From the NCBI GenBank assembly GCA_963772645.1, contig CAVYYD010000001.1, forward strand, positions 62,001-126,000: a DNA stretch of 64,000 nucleotides, read 5' to 3'. A program made the translations under genes and the position numbers. The notes under the pieces are model-generated. The model had not been told where the DNA came from and did not search any database. It saw only the letters and a list, made by a program, of their open reading frames with translations. Positions within the stretch are counted from its first letter, which is position 1, and every line of letters begins with the position of its first letter. Below are positions 18,272 through 26,925 of the stretch, piece by piece. Origin of the DNA: DASSQJ01 sp963772645 (GTDB taxonomy: Bacteria; Actinomycetota; Actinomycetes; Actinomycetales; Dermatophilaceae).

Positions 18272-19954
18272 TCAGTCGCGGGTGAGCTTGCGGTAGGTGA
18301 CCCGGTGCGGGCGGGCCGCCTCCTCGCCGAGCCGCTCGATCTTGTTCTGCTCGTAGGACTCGAAGTTGCCCTCGAACCAGTACCACTTCGCCGGGTCCTC
18401 GGCGTCGCCCTCGTAGGCGAGGATGTGCGTCACGACGCGGTCGAGGAACCACCGGTCGTGGCTGATCACGACGGCGCAGCCGGGGAAGTCGAGGAGGGCG
18501 TTCTCGAGCGAACCGAGCGTCTCGACGTCGAGGTCGTTGGTCGGCTCGTCGAGCAGGAGCAGGTTGCCCCCCTCCTTGAGGGTGAGCGCGAGGTTGAGCC
18601 GGTTCCGCTCTCCCCCGGAGAGCACCCCGGCCTTCTTCTGCTGGTCCGGGCCCTTGAAGCCGAACTGGCTGACGTAGGCGCGCGAGGGGATCTCGACGTG
18701 GCCGACCTGGATGTAGTCGTGGCCGCCGGACACCGTCTCCCAGAGGTTCTTGTTCGGGTCGAGGCCGCCTCGGCTCTGGTCGACGTAGGAGATCGAGACC
18801 GTATCGCCGATGTCGACGACGCCGGCATCCGGCTCCTCGAGGCCGACGATCGTCTTGAACAGGGTCGTCTTGCCGACACCGTTCGGCCCGATGACGCCGA
18901 CGATCCCGTTGCGGGGCAACGTGAAGGACAGGTCGTTGATGAGGATGCGGTCACCGAAGCCCTTGCGCAGTCCGCGCACCTCGATGACCTTGCTGCCCAA
19001 CCGTGGGCCCGGGGGGATCTGGATCTCCTCGAAGTCGAGCTTGCGGGTGCGGTCGGCCTCGGCGGCCATCTCCTCGTAGCGCTGGAGGCGGGCCTTGGAC
19101 TTGGTCTGCTTGGCCTTGGCGTTGCTGCGGACCCAGTCCAGCTCCTCGGCGAGGCGCTTGGCGAGCTTGGCGTCCTTCTTGCCCTGGACCTCCAGGCGGG
19201 CCTGCTTCTTCTCCAGGTAGGTCGAATAGTTCCCCTCGTACGGGTAGGCACGGCCCCGGTCGAGCTCGAGGATCCAGCCGGCGACGTTGTCCATGAAGTA
19301 ACGGTCGTGGGTCACCGCGACGACGGCTCCGTGGTAGCTGGCGAGGTGCTGCTCGAGCCAGAGCACCGACTCGGCGTCCAGGTGGTTGGTCGGCTCGTCG
19401 AGGAGGAGCAGGTCGGGCTTCTGGAGGAGCAGCTTGCACAGGGCGACGCGCCGACGCTCACCGCCGGACAGCACCCTGACGTCGGCGTCCGGCGGCGGGC
19501 AGCGCAGCGCATCCATCGCCTGCTCGAGCTGGGAGTCCAGGTCCCAGGCGTCGGCCGCGTCGATCGCCTCCTGAAGGTGGCCCATCTCGGCCATGAGCGC
19601 GTCGAAGTCGGCGTCGGGCTCGGCCATCTCCGCGGAGATCTCGTTGTAGCGGTCGAGCTTGGCCTTGATCTCCCCGGCGCCCTGCTCGACGTTCCCCAGG
19701 ACCGTCGTGGTCTCGTCGAGCTCGGGCTCCTGCATGAGGATGCCGACCGAGTAGCCCGGGGTCAGCCGTGCGTCACCGTTGGACGGCTGGTCCAGGCCGG
19801 CCATGATCTTCAGGACCGAGGACTTCCCCGCGCCGTTCGGGCCGACGACGCCGATCTTCGCGCCGGGCATGAACGAGAGGGTGACGTCGTCGAGGATGAC
19901 CTTGTCGCCGTGCGCCTTGCGGGCACGCGACATCACGTAGATGAACTCGGGCAT
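18272..19954 (-). CDS. ettA: energy-dependent translational throttle protein EttA (ABC-F)
   Basis: Soluble ABC-F ATPase of 560 residues, the usual EttA length. It binds the ribosomal E site and gates the first steps of elongation according to energy charge. Two ABC domains are visible: GPNGAGKSSVLKI and LSGGERRRVALCK with LLLLDEPTNHLD in the first; GPNGVGKTTLFK, LSGGERNRLNLAL and LLLLDEPTNDLD in the second. Between them lies the basic linker (RSNAKAKQTKSKARLQRYEE). The start MPEFIYVMSRARKAHGDK is the classical EttA N-terminus. TAGCCT at 19962-19967 followed by 7 bases and the ATG suggests a leaderless transcript. Confidence 0.96.
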   Translation of the reverse strand: MPEFIYVMSRARKAHGDKVILDDVTLSFMPGAKIGVVGPNGAGKSSVLKIMAGLDQPSNGDARLTPGYSVGILMQEPELDETTTVLGNVEQGAGEIKAKLDRYNEISAEMAEPDADFDALMAEMGHLQEAIDAADAWDLDSQLEQAMDALRCPPPDADVRVLSGGERRRVALCKLLLQKPDLLLLDEPTNHLDAESVLWLEQHLASYHGAVVAVTHDRYFMDNVAGWILELDRGRAYPYEGNYSTYLEKKQARLEVQGKKDAKLAKRLAEELDWVRSNAKAKQTKSKARLQRYEEMAAEADRTRKLDFEEIQIPPGPRLGSKVIEVRGLRKGFGDRILINDLSFTLPRNGIVGVIGPNGVGKTTLFKTIVGLEEPDAGVVDIGDTVSISYVDQSRGGLDPNKNLWETVSGGHDYIQVGHVEIPSRAYVSQFGFKGPDQQKKAGVLSGGERNRLNLALTLKEGGNLLLLDEPTNDLDVETLGSLENALLDFPGCAVVISHDRWFLDRVVTHILAYEGDAEDPAKWYWFEGNFESYEQNKIERLGEEAARPHRVTYRKLTRD

Positions 19955-20009
19955 ACCCCCAAGGCTAACGAGCGCTGGGCCCCTGCCCCGAATCGGCGGC
20001 TGCGCGCCC

Positions 20010-20540
20010 TCAGGCGGCGCTCGGCTCGCCGTCCGGGCGCACGAGCGGCCCTGCGTCGGCGGACGAGCCGTTCGACCTTGCCTCACCCTCCTCGACGACG
20101 TAGGCGTCGTGTTCCGGGTCCCCGCCGCCGACGGGGCCGCCGGCCGCATCGCCGGCCGGCACGGACGGCTCGAGGTCTCCGTTGCGGGTGAACGCGGTGC
20201 ATCCCCAGCGCAGGTCGTGACCGAGGGCGTACGCCTCGATCTCGGTGCGCGCCCCGTAGGAGCCGTCCGGGCGCTGGAAGGCGCGGACCCGCTGCTTGCC
20301 GTGGACGACGACGGGGTGGCCCCTCCGCAAGGAGCGGGCCGCGTTGGCTCCGGGGCCGCGGAAGACCGAGACGTCGTAGTAGCTGGGTTCCGACTCTGTC
20401 CACTGGCCGGGCTCACCCCGGGCCGGGCGGCGCTCGGACTGGGCGACCCGGAACGTGGTGAACGGCGCTCCGTCGCGCGAGCGCTTGACGACGGGGTCCG
20501 CCACGAGGCGGCCCTGGACGGTGACATGGGTCTCGTACAT
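20010..20540 (-). CDS. ssb: single-stranded DNA-binding protein
   Basis: Protein of 176 residues with an N-terminal OB fold (~1-110): VTVQGRLVADPVVKRSRDG, FTTFRVAQSERR, YYDVSVFRGPGANAARSL and GHPVVVHGKQRVRAF are typical SSB strands. The C-terminal third is a disordered Gly/Glu-rich tail. The tail ends PDGEPSAA and lacks the acidic DDxPF tip that recruits repair enzymes in the main replication SSB. It is therefore probably a secondary SSB (SsbB-like). The ATG at 20540 is preceded by GGGAGGAAG. Confidence 0.9.
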   Translation of the reverse strand: MYETHVTVQGRLVADPVVKRSRDGAPFTTFRVAQSERRPARGEPGQWTESEPSYYDVSVFRGPGANAARSLRRGHPVVVHGKQRVRAFQRPDGSYGARTEIEAYALGHDLRWGCTAFTRNGDLEPSVPAGDAAGGPVGGGDPEHDAYVVEEGEARSNGSSADAGPLVRPDGEPSAA

Positions 20541-20860
20541 CGGTGGTTCTTCCTCCCTCGGCCCGACCGGTGGGGCCACGGGACCACCGTGCCGCCCGGC
20601 GTGGCTGACGGAAAGAACATGGCGAGAGCCTGTGGACGAGCGGTGCCGCGGCCCTCGAGTGTGGAGGACCCCGAGAAGAGTGCGGGCCGGCCCGGGTGCA
20701 GGGGTTCCCGGGCCAGGCCCACGGATGACGTTAGGGGACACCACTTCAGTCACACCGGCATCAGGGGGGACATCAGCCGTTCGGCGGCGGGAACCGGCCG
20801 AACGGAGGGTGTGTCGCGCTGGCGGCCGAGCCCCGCCCCGCCACGGCGCCCGGAGGACGA
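20541..20860. other. intergenic region upstream of ssb
   Basis: A spacer of 320 bases between the dynamin-like pair and ssb, both on the minus strand. TAACGT (complement of 20728-20733) could be a -10 box for ssb with a long leader. I see no convincing gene, repeat or hairpin here. Confidence 0.4.
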
Positions 20861-22522
20861 TCAGGTGTCCGCCGCGCGGGCCAACGCCTCACGGGTGGCA
20901 GCGTGCCGCTCGAGCACGCGGCGCACCGGGGCGAGCACCTCGTCGTCGGCGACCGTCGCGATCGCCTCGCGAAGCCGACGGTCGACGGCCCGGCCACGGC
21001 GCCGCGCCCCCACCGCGGCGAGCCACGCCGACACGAGGGCGAGGAGCACCCCGAGCAGCAGGCCGCCGGCGAGCAGGACGAAGGGGACGGGCAGCACGCC
21101 GACGGTCGGCGGCTCCGGCACGACGGTGTCCAGCTGCAACCAGCCGACGACGGCGTACACGGCGAGCCAGCCGACCCCGGCCACCGCGGCGAGCGCCAGC
21201 GCGAGCTGCAGGGCACCGACGAGGCGCCACCACACCGGGGGCCGGCCGTGCACCGGGGTCCCGACCACCGCCCGGTCGAGGGCGTCGCCGAGATGAGCCT
21301 CGGTCGGCGCCGCCGCCCGCTCCACGGCATCCGCCCACGGGGTGGGCAGGTCGGTGGCCGCCTGGTCGGCGACCCGACGGGTGGCGAGGCTCACCGCGGC
21401 CCGAGCTGCCGGCGACGGAGGTGGCAGGGAGCTGCGCCCGAGCACCGAGCGCACGTCGGTCGTCGTGACCTCGACCGACCGGTCGTCGAGGCGGAGCCGG
21501 CGCAGCGGGCGGGCCCGCAGCCGGTGCACCCAGCGGGTGAACGGCCACCCCGTGCGGGTCGCCGCCTCGAGCCGGTGGTCGCGCACGACGGCGTCGACGA
21601 CGACGGGCACGCCGGCGGCCCGAGCGAGGGCGTCGACCAGCTCGGCCCGGCGCTCATCGGCGACCACCGGCTCGCGGTCGGCCACGTGCTCGCCCAGGGC
21701 GACCGCGACCGAGCGCACGTCGGCGGCCAACCGGGAGCGGGCCGCGGTCCGGGCGGCCACCGTGTTCGCCAGTCGCTGCCTCAGCTCGTCGACCCCGGAC
21801 CCGGTGAGCGCGGAGGTCGCCAGCACCGTGGCCCGGGGGATGCCGTCGCGTTCCATGAGGCGCACGAGGTCGGTGCGGCACACGTCGACCTCGGCGGGAC
21901 GCAGCCGGTCGACCTGGTTGAGGACGACCATCGTCACCGCCCCGTGCTCGGCCAGGGCGCGCACGTGGTCGTCGTGCAGGCGGGCGTCGGCGTACTTCTG
22001 CGGGTCGGTGACCCAGACGAAGAGGTCGACGAGCTCGAGCACCCGCAGCGCCTCGGCCCTGTGGGACAGCTCGCGGGAGTCGAGGTCGGGCAGGTCGAGG
22101 AGGACCAGGCCGTCGAGGGTGCCGATCGCCCCGTCGACGGTGTCGTCCACGTGGTGCCGGGTACCGACGGCGAGCCAGTCGAGCAGCTCGCCGGCGGGTT
22201 GGCCGCCCCACACCGCGGCGGTCGGCGTCGAGGTCGTCGGCCGGCGCACACCGACCGCCGCCACGTCGGCGCCGACGAGGGCGTTGAAGAGTGAGGACTT
22301 GCCGCTGCCGGTGGCACCGGCGAGGGCGACGACGGTGCGACCGCCGACCAGCGCTGTCCGCTGCTCGACCTTGGCGGCCACGTCACCGGCGCGCTCCCTG
22401 AGGGGGGCCGGCAGCTCCTCGCCTCCCGCGGCGGTGGCCGCCTCGAGCGCCGCCGCCGCGGCGGCGAGCTCCTCGGGGGAGACCACCGCACCCCGCGCGG
22501 TGCCCATCCGCAGCGGGCTCAC
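20861..22522 (-). CDS. dynamin-like GTPase, second of a pair (DynB-like)
   Basis: Protein of 553 residues. A GTPase domain fills the N-terminal half: P-loop GATGSGKSS near residue 69-77, switch RPTTSTPT, G3-like DLPDLDSRE and G4-like VVLNQVDRL. Two hydrophobic segments follow near the C-terminus (LALALAAVAGVGWLAVYAVV and VPFVLLAGGLLLGVLLALV), then a basic amphipathic tail. The layout of two adjacent large membrane-bound GTPases matches the actinobacterial dynamin pairs such as DynA/DynB of Streptomyces, which act at the division septum. The GTG start overlaps the stop of the partner gene as GTGA. Membrane remodelling is inferred from the family. Confidence 0.82.
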   Translation of the reverse strand: MSPLRMGTARGAVVSPEELAAAAAALEAATAAGGEELPAPLRERAGDVAAKVEQRTALVGGRTVVALAGATGSGKSSLFNALVGADVAAVGVRRPTTSTPTAAVWGGQPAGELLDWLAVGTRHHVDDTVDGAIGTLDGLVLLDLPDLDSRELSHRAEALRVLELVDLFVWVTDPQKYADARLHDDHVRALAEHGAVTMVVLNQVDRLRPAEVDVCRTDLVRLMERDGIPRATVLATSALTGSGVDELRQRLANTVAARTAARSRLAADVRSVAVALGEHVADREPVVADERRAELVDALARAAGVPVVVDAVVRDHRLEAATRTGWPFTRWVHRLRARPLRRLRLDDRSVEVTTTDVRSVLGRSSLPPPSPAARAAVSLATRRVADQAATDLPTPWADAVERAAAPTEAHLGDALDRAVVGTPVHGRPPVWWRLVGALQLALALAAVAGVGWLAVYAVVGWLQLDTVVPEPPTVGVLPVPFVLLAGGLLLGVLLALVSAWLAAVGARRRGRAVDRRLREAIATVADDEVLAPVRRVLERHAATREALARAADT

Positions 22523-24228
22523 GGGGTCGCCGCCTGGAGCTGCTCGGCGACCGATCGCAGGCGATCGGCCTGGCCGTCCGGGGCGGCGTGTCCCGCGAGC
22601 ACCCGGTCGTAGCGCCCCCGCTCGTGTGCGTACAGCTCGTCGGTGAGCTCGAGGAGGCGGCGCCGCGCCTTCACCGACATCTCGCGCACCGCCTGGTCGC
22701 CGAAGATCGCCTCGAGGACCCGCTGCGCCAGGACCGCCGTGCCGCCGGCGATGCCCACCTCGGCGCCGACCAGGCCACCGGTGTGCGCGAGGGCGACGAG
22801 CATGAGGAACAGGCCGATGCCGTTGACGCCGTAGGCGGCGATCCGCGCGTTCGTGCGGCGACCACGCCCCTCGGTCCGCACGAGGTCGAGGACCTCGCCC
22901 TGCCAGTCTCGGACCATCCGCTCGACCCGCTCGGCGGACTCGCTCGACGGGCGGGCCAGCCCCGGGGCGGCGGCGACGAGCTCGGGGCCTCCCGGCAGGC
23001 GCCGCCAGGCCCGGGCGGTGTCGGACGTCGCCGTCTCCAGGTTGGCGACGACGAGGGCGGCCACCCCGGTGTGCAGCGCCTCGCCGAGGGTGCGCGGGGG
23101 AGGCGGTGCGCCGGTGACGGCGGAGGTGAGGCGATCCCGCCAGCGGCCGATCGTCGTCTCGACGTTGCGGAAGAACTCGCCGGTGCCGACGAACTCCTGC
23201 CAGCGGGCGAGCACCTCTCCCCGCAGCAGCGACCCGTCGCTCATGCCGTCGGCCACCCGCTGGTGTGCCGCCGTGAAGGACTCGGCGACCGCCGCGGCGA
23301 GGGCCTGCTCGGCCTCCTCCTGCTCCCGGCTGGCACCGACCAGCTCGGTGGTGCGTCCGGACAGCGAGGCGACGGCCCCGCGCAGCGTCTGACCCACGAC
23401 GATGTCCCGGGCCCGGGCGTCGCCGGCGAGCGCCTCCAGCCACGCGCGAAGCCGGCTCAGCGCCTCGTCGGGCAGCCGTCCCGCGGCGTCGAGGTCCGTC
23501 TCCGGCACGGTGAACACGGGGGCGGTGGGCAGTCCCTGCTCCCGCAGCATGCCGGTCAGGTGCGGACGGATGTCGGCGACCGCGTCGGGCGCCACCCGGT
23601 CGAGCACCACCGCGACCGCCGTCCCCCGCTCGGCCGCGGTGCGCAGCAGGTCCCACGGCACCGCATCGGCGTACCGCGCGGCGGTGGTGACGAAGAGCCA
23701 CAGGTCGGCGGCGGCGAGGAGCTGGGTGGCGAGCACGCGGTTGGCCGAGACGACGGAGTCGATGTCAGGGGCATCGAGCAGCGCCATCCCCGGCGGGAGC
23801 GCCGCCGACGCCACCAGCCGCACCGTCCCGGGCTGCTCCTCGTCGGTGCGGCGTCCGGTGACCCTGGCGAGCCCCGGCAGGATGCGGTCGCCGTCGAACC
23901 AGTGGAGGTCCTCGGGGTGGTGGACGAGCACCGGGGAGGTCGTCGTGGGGCGCAGCACGCCCGCGCGGCTCACCTCGTCGCCGACGATGCTGTTGACCAG
24001 CGTCGACTTGCCGGCGCCGGTCGAGCCGCCGACGACGGCGAGCAGGGGCGCGTCGATCGACCGGAGGCGGGGCAGGACGTAGTCGTCGAGCTGGTGGAGC
24101 AACCGGTCACGCGCCGCCGCGGCCTGGTCCCGGCCGGACACCTCCAGCGGCAGCACGGTGGCGTCGACCGTCTCGCGGAGCGTCTCGACCGCACCGACGA
24201 GCGCCCCCACGTCCCGGTCGGCCACCAC
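22519..24228 (-). CDS. dynamin-like GTPase, first of a pair (DynA-like)
   Basis: Protein of 569 residues with P-loop GGSTGAGKSTLVNS at residues 67-80, a threonine-rich switch RPTTTSPV and a G3-like LLDAPDIDSV. A long helical middle part follows, then a paired hydrophobic region near residue 465-510 (GIGLFLMLVALAHTGGLVG). The helical part and late membrane hairpin fit bacterial dynamin-like proteins. TAGGCT followed by 6 bases and the GTG at 24228 suggests a leaderless start; a second GTG follows directly. Coupled by GTGA overlap to the second GTPase, so the pair is made together and probably forms a hetero-oligomer. Confidence 0.82.
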   Translation of the reverse strand: MVADRDVGALVGAVETLRETVDATVLPLEVSGRDQAAAARDRLLHQLDDYVLPRLRSIDAPLLAVVGGSTGAGKSTLVNSIVGDEVSRAGVLRPTTTSPVLVHHPEDLHWFDGDRILPGLARVTGRRTDEEQPGTVRLVASAALPPGMALLDAPDIDSVVSANRVLATQLLAAADLWLFVTTAARYADAVPWDLLRTAAERGTAVAVVLDRVAPDAVADIRPHLTGMLREQGLPTAPVFTVPETDLDAAGRLPDEALSRLRAWLEALAGDARARDIVVGQTLRGAVASLSGRTTELVGASREQEEAEQALAAAVAESFTAAHQRVADGMSDGSLLRGEVLARWQEFVGTGEFFRNVETTIGRWRDRLTSAVTGAPPPPRTLGEALHTGVAALVVANLETATSDTARAWRRLPGGPELVAAAPGLARPSSESAERVERMVRDWQGEVLDLVRTEGRGRRTNARIAAYGVNGIGLFLMLVALAHTGGLVGAEVGIAGGTAVLAQRVLEAIFGDQAVREMSVKARRRLLELTDELYAHERGRYDRVLAGHAAPDGQADRLRSVAEQLQAATP

Positions 24229-24234
24229 GCCCCA

Positions 24235-24240
24235 AGCCTA
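24235..24240 (-). promoter_or_regulatory. candidate -10 box, leaderless dynamin-like operon
   Basis: TAGGCT on the minus strand, then TGGGGC, then the GTG start at 24228. The 6-base spacing repeats at several genes in this window. Confidence 0.45.
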
Positions 24241-24297
24241 ACGACCGCACCACCGGCCACAGTGCGCCGCGCCCGGGCCTCGGCTCATGATGTCCCC

Positions 24298-24852
24298 GTG
24301 CGCCTCTTCGTCGCCGTCGTCCCCCCCGACGAGGTCCGTGCCGACCTCGAGGACTTCCTCGAGCCGCGGCGTCACGTCGCCGGCCCCCGGTGGTCCGGGC
24401 CCGAGCAGTGGCACCTGACGCTGGCCTTCGTCGCGGCCGCACCGGAGCGGGTCGTCGAGGCGCTCGTCGACCGGCTCGGCGAGGTGGTGTCCCGGTGCAC
24501 AACCGCTGAGCTGGCCATCGAGGGCGGCGGATGCTTCCCCGACGTGACCCGGGCCCGGGTGCTGTGGGCCGGGGTGCGCGGCGGCGTGGGCCTCGACCCC
24601 CTGGCCCGGGCGGCACGGTCCGCCTGCGCGGTCGTGGGGGCTCCGCCGGACGGCGGCCCGTTCCGCCCCCACCTCACGCTGGCCCGGTTCACGCGGCCGA
24701 CGGAGGCCACCCGCTGGGTGCGCCTGCTCGATTCCTACCGCGGACCCGCGTGGCGGGCCGAGGAGGTCGTGCTCGTCGAGTCGCACCTGCCCCGGGAGCG
24801 GGGGCGCCGGCCGCGCCACGAGGTGCTGGCCCGTATCGGGCTGCCGGGTTAG
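24298..24852 (+). CDS. thpR: RNA 2',3'-cyclic phosphodiesterase (2H family, ThpR/LigT)
   Basis: Protein of 184 residues of the 2H phosphoesterase family, which opens 2',3'-cyclic phosphates on RNA ends. The two catalytic HxT motifs are visible as WHLTLAF near residue 40 and PHLTLARF near 125. The start RLFVAVVPPDEV is the family hallmark. The GTG at 24298 is chosen because the domain begins right there. CATGAT lies 6 bases upstream and may be a -10 box for a leaderless mRNA. The 3' end overlaps the convergent glycosyltransferase by 4 bases. Confidence 0.93.
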   Translation: MRLFVAVVPPDEVRADLEDFLEPRRHVAGPRWSGPEQWHLTLAFVAAAPERVVEALVDRLGEVVSRCTTAELAIEGGGCFPDVTRARVLWAGVRGGVGLDPLARAARSACAVVGAPPDGGPFRPHLTLARFTRPTEATRWVRLLDSYRGPAWRAEEVVLVESHLPRERGRRPRHEVLARIGLPG

Positions 24853-25942
24853 GGCTCGACTGCCGCCCGGCAGGCGTCCAGGGCGACGGTGGCCCACCGC
24901 TCCCAGGACAGCTGATCCCGCCCCCGGCGGGTGGCCGCCACGGAGAACCGCTGCAGGTCGCCGGGTCGGAGAGCCGCTGCACGGCATCAGCGGACGCAGG
25001 CACGAGGGCCTCGGGGGGAACGAGGATGCCGGTGACGCCGTCGTCGACGATGTCCGGAACCCCCCCGGTGCGGGTGGCGACCACGGGGAGGCCGGATGCG
25101 GTGGCGTCGGTGAGCGTGACCCCACCGGCGTTCGCCGTCGCGGTCTCGAGGAGCACGTCGTGCGTGGCGTATACCTCCCCCATGCGCTCCCGCGGCACGC
25201 GGCCGAGGCTCCGCACCCCGGCAGGGAGGTGGCGCTCGGGCCCGACGACCGTCAGCTCGACGTCGACGCCACGGGCATGCAGCTCAGCGAGGACACCGAG
25301 GGCGGCGTCGCCCCCCTTGCGTACCCAGTCGCTGCCGACGAAGAGCAGCCGGAGCCGCCGTCGGGCCTCCGGCCCCGCGGGTGGGTGTCCGGCGACCACT
25401 GCCGGCCCGAACGGCGCCAGTCGAACGTGGTCCCGCGCGACGCCGTAGTCCTCGCACAGCGAGGTCGCGGCCCACCGCGACGAGACGACGAACCCGGACG
25501 CCCGGCGAGCTGTTCGCCTGGCGAGTAGCTCGCCCTGCCATCGGGCGACGGCGGGCAGGCCGCTGAACAGGGGGTAGTAGTTGGTGACGAGACCGAAGGT
25601 GGTGTCCCCGACCTCCACCACCGGGACGGCCAGGTGGCTGTAGGCATGCTCGGTGGAGGCCGCGACCGAGAGCACGGCGTCGGCCTCGAGGCTTCGCAGG
25701 GACCTCGAGACCGCTCGTGAGCGCTTCCGGCTCGTGGCGATCGCGTGTCCCGGGAGGTAGCTACGTCCCAGCGAGCCGAACGCACGCGCAGCGGCGCGGT
25801 CGACGAGGTGGTGCCGACCTTCGGGCACAACCACCGGCACGACGTCGGTGACCGCAGCGAGTGACTCGTACATCGGACGCACGACCCCCGACCATCCCGC
25901 GGGGTCATCTACCCGCCACGGGCTGAGGAACGCGATGCGCAC
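24849..25942 (-). CDS. family 4 glycosyltransferase (frameshifted near 3' end)
   Basis: GT-B enzyme of about 364 residues. The N-terminal domain begins RIAFLSPWRVDDPAGWSGVV. The donor-binding C-terminal half shows LLFVGSDWVRKGGDAALGVL, VGPERHLPAGV and the GT4 signature region ANAGGVTLTDATASGLPVVA. Near 24955-24970 the frame is lost. The expected end, DLQRFSVAATRRGRDQLSW to the TAA at 24849-24851, is in the next frame, as after loss of one base. The start is a GTG with GGAGGA close upstream. It lies 40 bases after the FkbM methyltransferase gene in the same direction, suggesting a short glycan-modification operon. Confidence 0.82.
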
Positions 25943-25982
25943 GGGGTCCTCCACGGTCGTACGTCGGTGCGGTGGGTCGGCG

Positions 25983-26669
25983 TCAGTCCCGCCAGGCCCA
26001 GACGGTGCCGTGACCCCAGTAGTTGGAGCGACCGTAGCCGACGTGGAAACCTGAGGCCTCGAGCAACCGCTCGGCCGAGGCCCTTGCCGGGAGGGACGGA
26101 GCACCGACGCGGTGGTACTCCATGACGAGGACCAGCGGACCCACGCCGGCGAGCCGGGGGTCTGCGAGGATCGGCCACTCCCCTCCCTCGATGTCCATCT
26201 TGACGAGATCGGCGTCCTCGACCAGCGGGGGGAAGTCGACCATCGGCACGGTGGTCGTCGCCTCCCCGGCACCGGAGCCAGCCAGGTGGGAGCCAGCCCC
26301 CCAGTCCTCGACGAACGCCGCCTGGCCGACCTCGGTACCGACAGCCGCGGCGATGACTTCGACCATGGGGTCGTCGGCTGTGACGCGCCGCAGCACGCGG
26401 AGGTTCTCGGGCGCGGGCTCGACCGCGACGACCTGGGCCTCCGGCCACCGGCCCCTGGCCCACGAGGTGAACATCCCCACGTTCGCCCCGACGTCGACGA
26501 TCCGCCGCACCCGGGCCGGGTCGAGCCGGCTCGCGAGCTCCGCGGGCGGCTCGTACTCGCCGGCCGCGAACACCTCGTAGAGCGCCTCGAGGTCTCGTCC
26601 GTGCTGCAGCGAGACCTCCCGACCCGTCCCGCGGATCCGGTACGTGCCCACCGATCCGCGCCGCGTCAT
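25983..26669 (-). CDS. FkbM family methyltransferase
   Basis: SAM-dependent methyltransferase of 228 residues. The FkbM features are VDVGANVGMFTSWARG (SAM-binding motif I), VVAVEPAPENLRVLRRV (motif II) and VKMDIEGGEWPIL (motif IV with the family's DIEG). FkbM enzymes O-methylate polyketides or sugars of surface glycans; given the glycosyltransferase gene downstream, a sugar is more likely. The ATG at 26669 has GGAGAG upstream and overlaps the stop of a 52-codon open frame as ATGA. Confidence 0.9.
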   Translation of the reverse strand: MTRRGSVGTYRIRGTGREVSLQHGRDLEALYEVFAAGEYEPPAELASRLDPARVRRIVDVGANVGMFTSWARGRWPEAQVVAVEPAPENLRVLRRVTADDPMVEVIAAAVGTEVGQAAFVEDWGAGSHLAGSGAGEATTTVPMVDFPPLVEDADLVKMDIEGGEWPILADPRLAGVGPLVLVMEYHRVGAPSLPARASAERLLEASGFHVGYGRSNYWGHGTVWAWRD

Positions 26670-26824
26670 CTCTCCACGATCACCGTGACCGGGCTCGTCG
26701 TCCGGAACGCCACCGCCAGGAAGCGCAGCGCGAGGACCGACGCGACACCGCGGCGCACTGCGGGTCGGAGCAGGACCGCCCGGACCCCGGGCAGCGACGC
26801 GATGCGTCGCAGGTGGTTCATCAT
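26666..26824 (-). CDS. possible 52-residue basic peptide between tRNA-Arg and the FkbM gene
   Basis: Open frame of 52 codons starting ATG ATG one base after the tRNA-Arg sequence. It ends in a TGA that overlaps the FkbM start (ATGA), a typical coupled arrangement. The peptide is arginine-rich with one hydrophobic stretch (VLALRFLAVAF). No ribosome site is possible except inside the tRNA 3' end, so translation would need a leaderless end made by tRNA processing. It could be a real small gene, a remnant, or chance. I do not recognise it. Confidence 0.3.
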   Translation of the reverse strand: MMNHLRRIASLPGVRAVLLRPAVRRGVASVLALRFLAVAFRTTSPVTVIVER

Positions 26825-26825
26825 G

Positions 26826-26899
26826 CGCCCCCGGCAGGACTCGAACCTGCGACCTCGAGATTAGAAGTCTCTTGCTCTGTCCAGCTGAGCTACGAGGGC
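26826..26899 (-). tRNA. tRNA-Arg (anticodon TCT)
   Basis: Cloverleaf on the minus strand. The acceptor GCCCTCG pairs with CGGGGGC, the D arm is GCTC/GAGC, the anticodon loop CTTCTAA gives TCT, and the T arm is GCAGG-TTCGAAT-CCTGC. CCA is not encoded. One A-G mismatch occurs at the outer end of the anticodon stem. Confidence 0.93.
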
Positions 26900-26925
26900 C
26901 AGGACGCCGAAGCGCCGCGGCCAGT

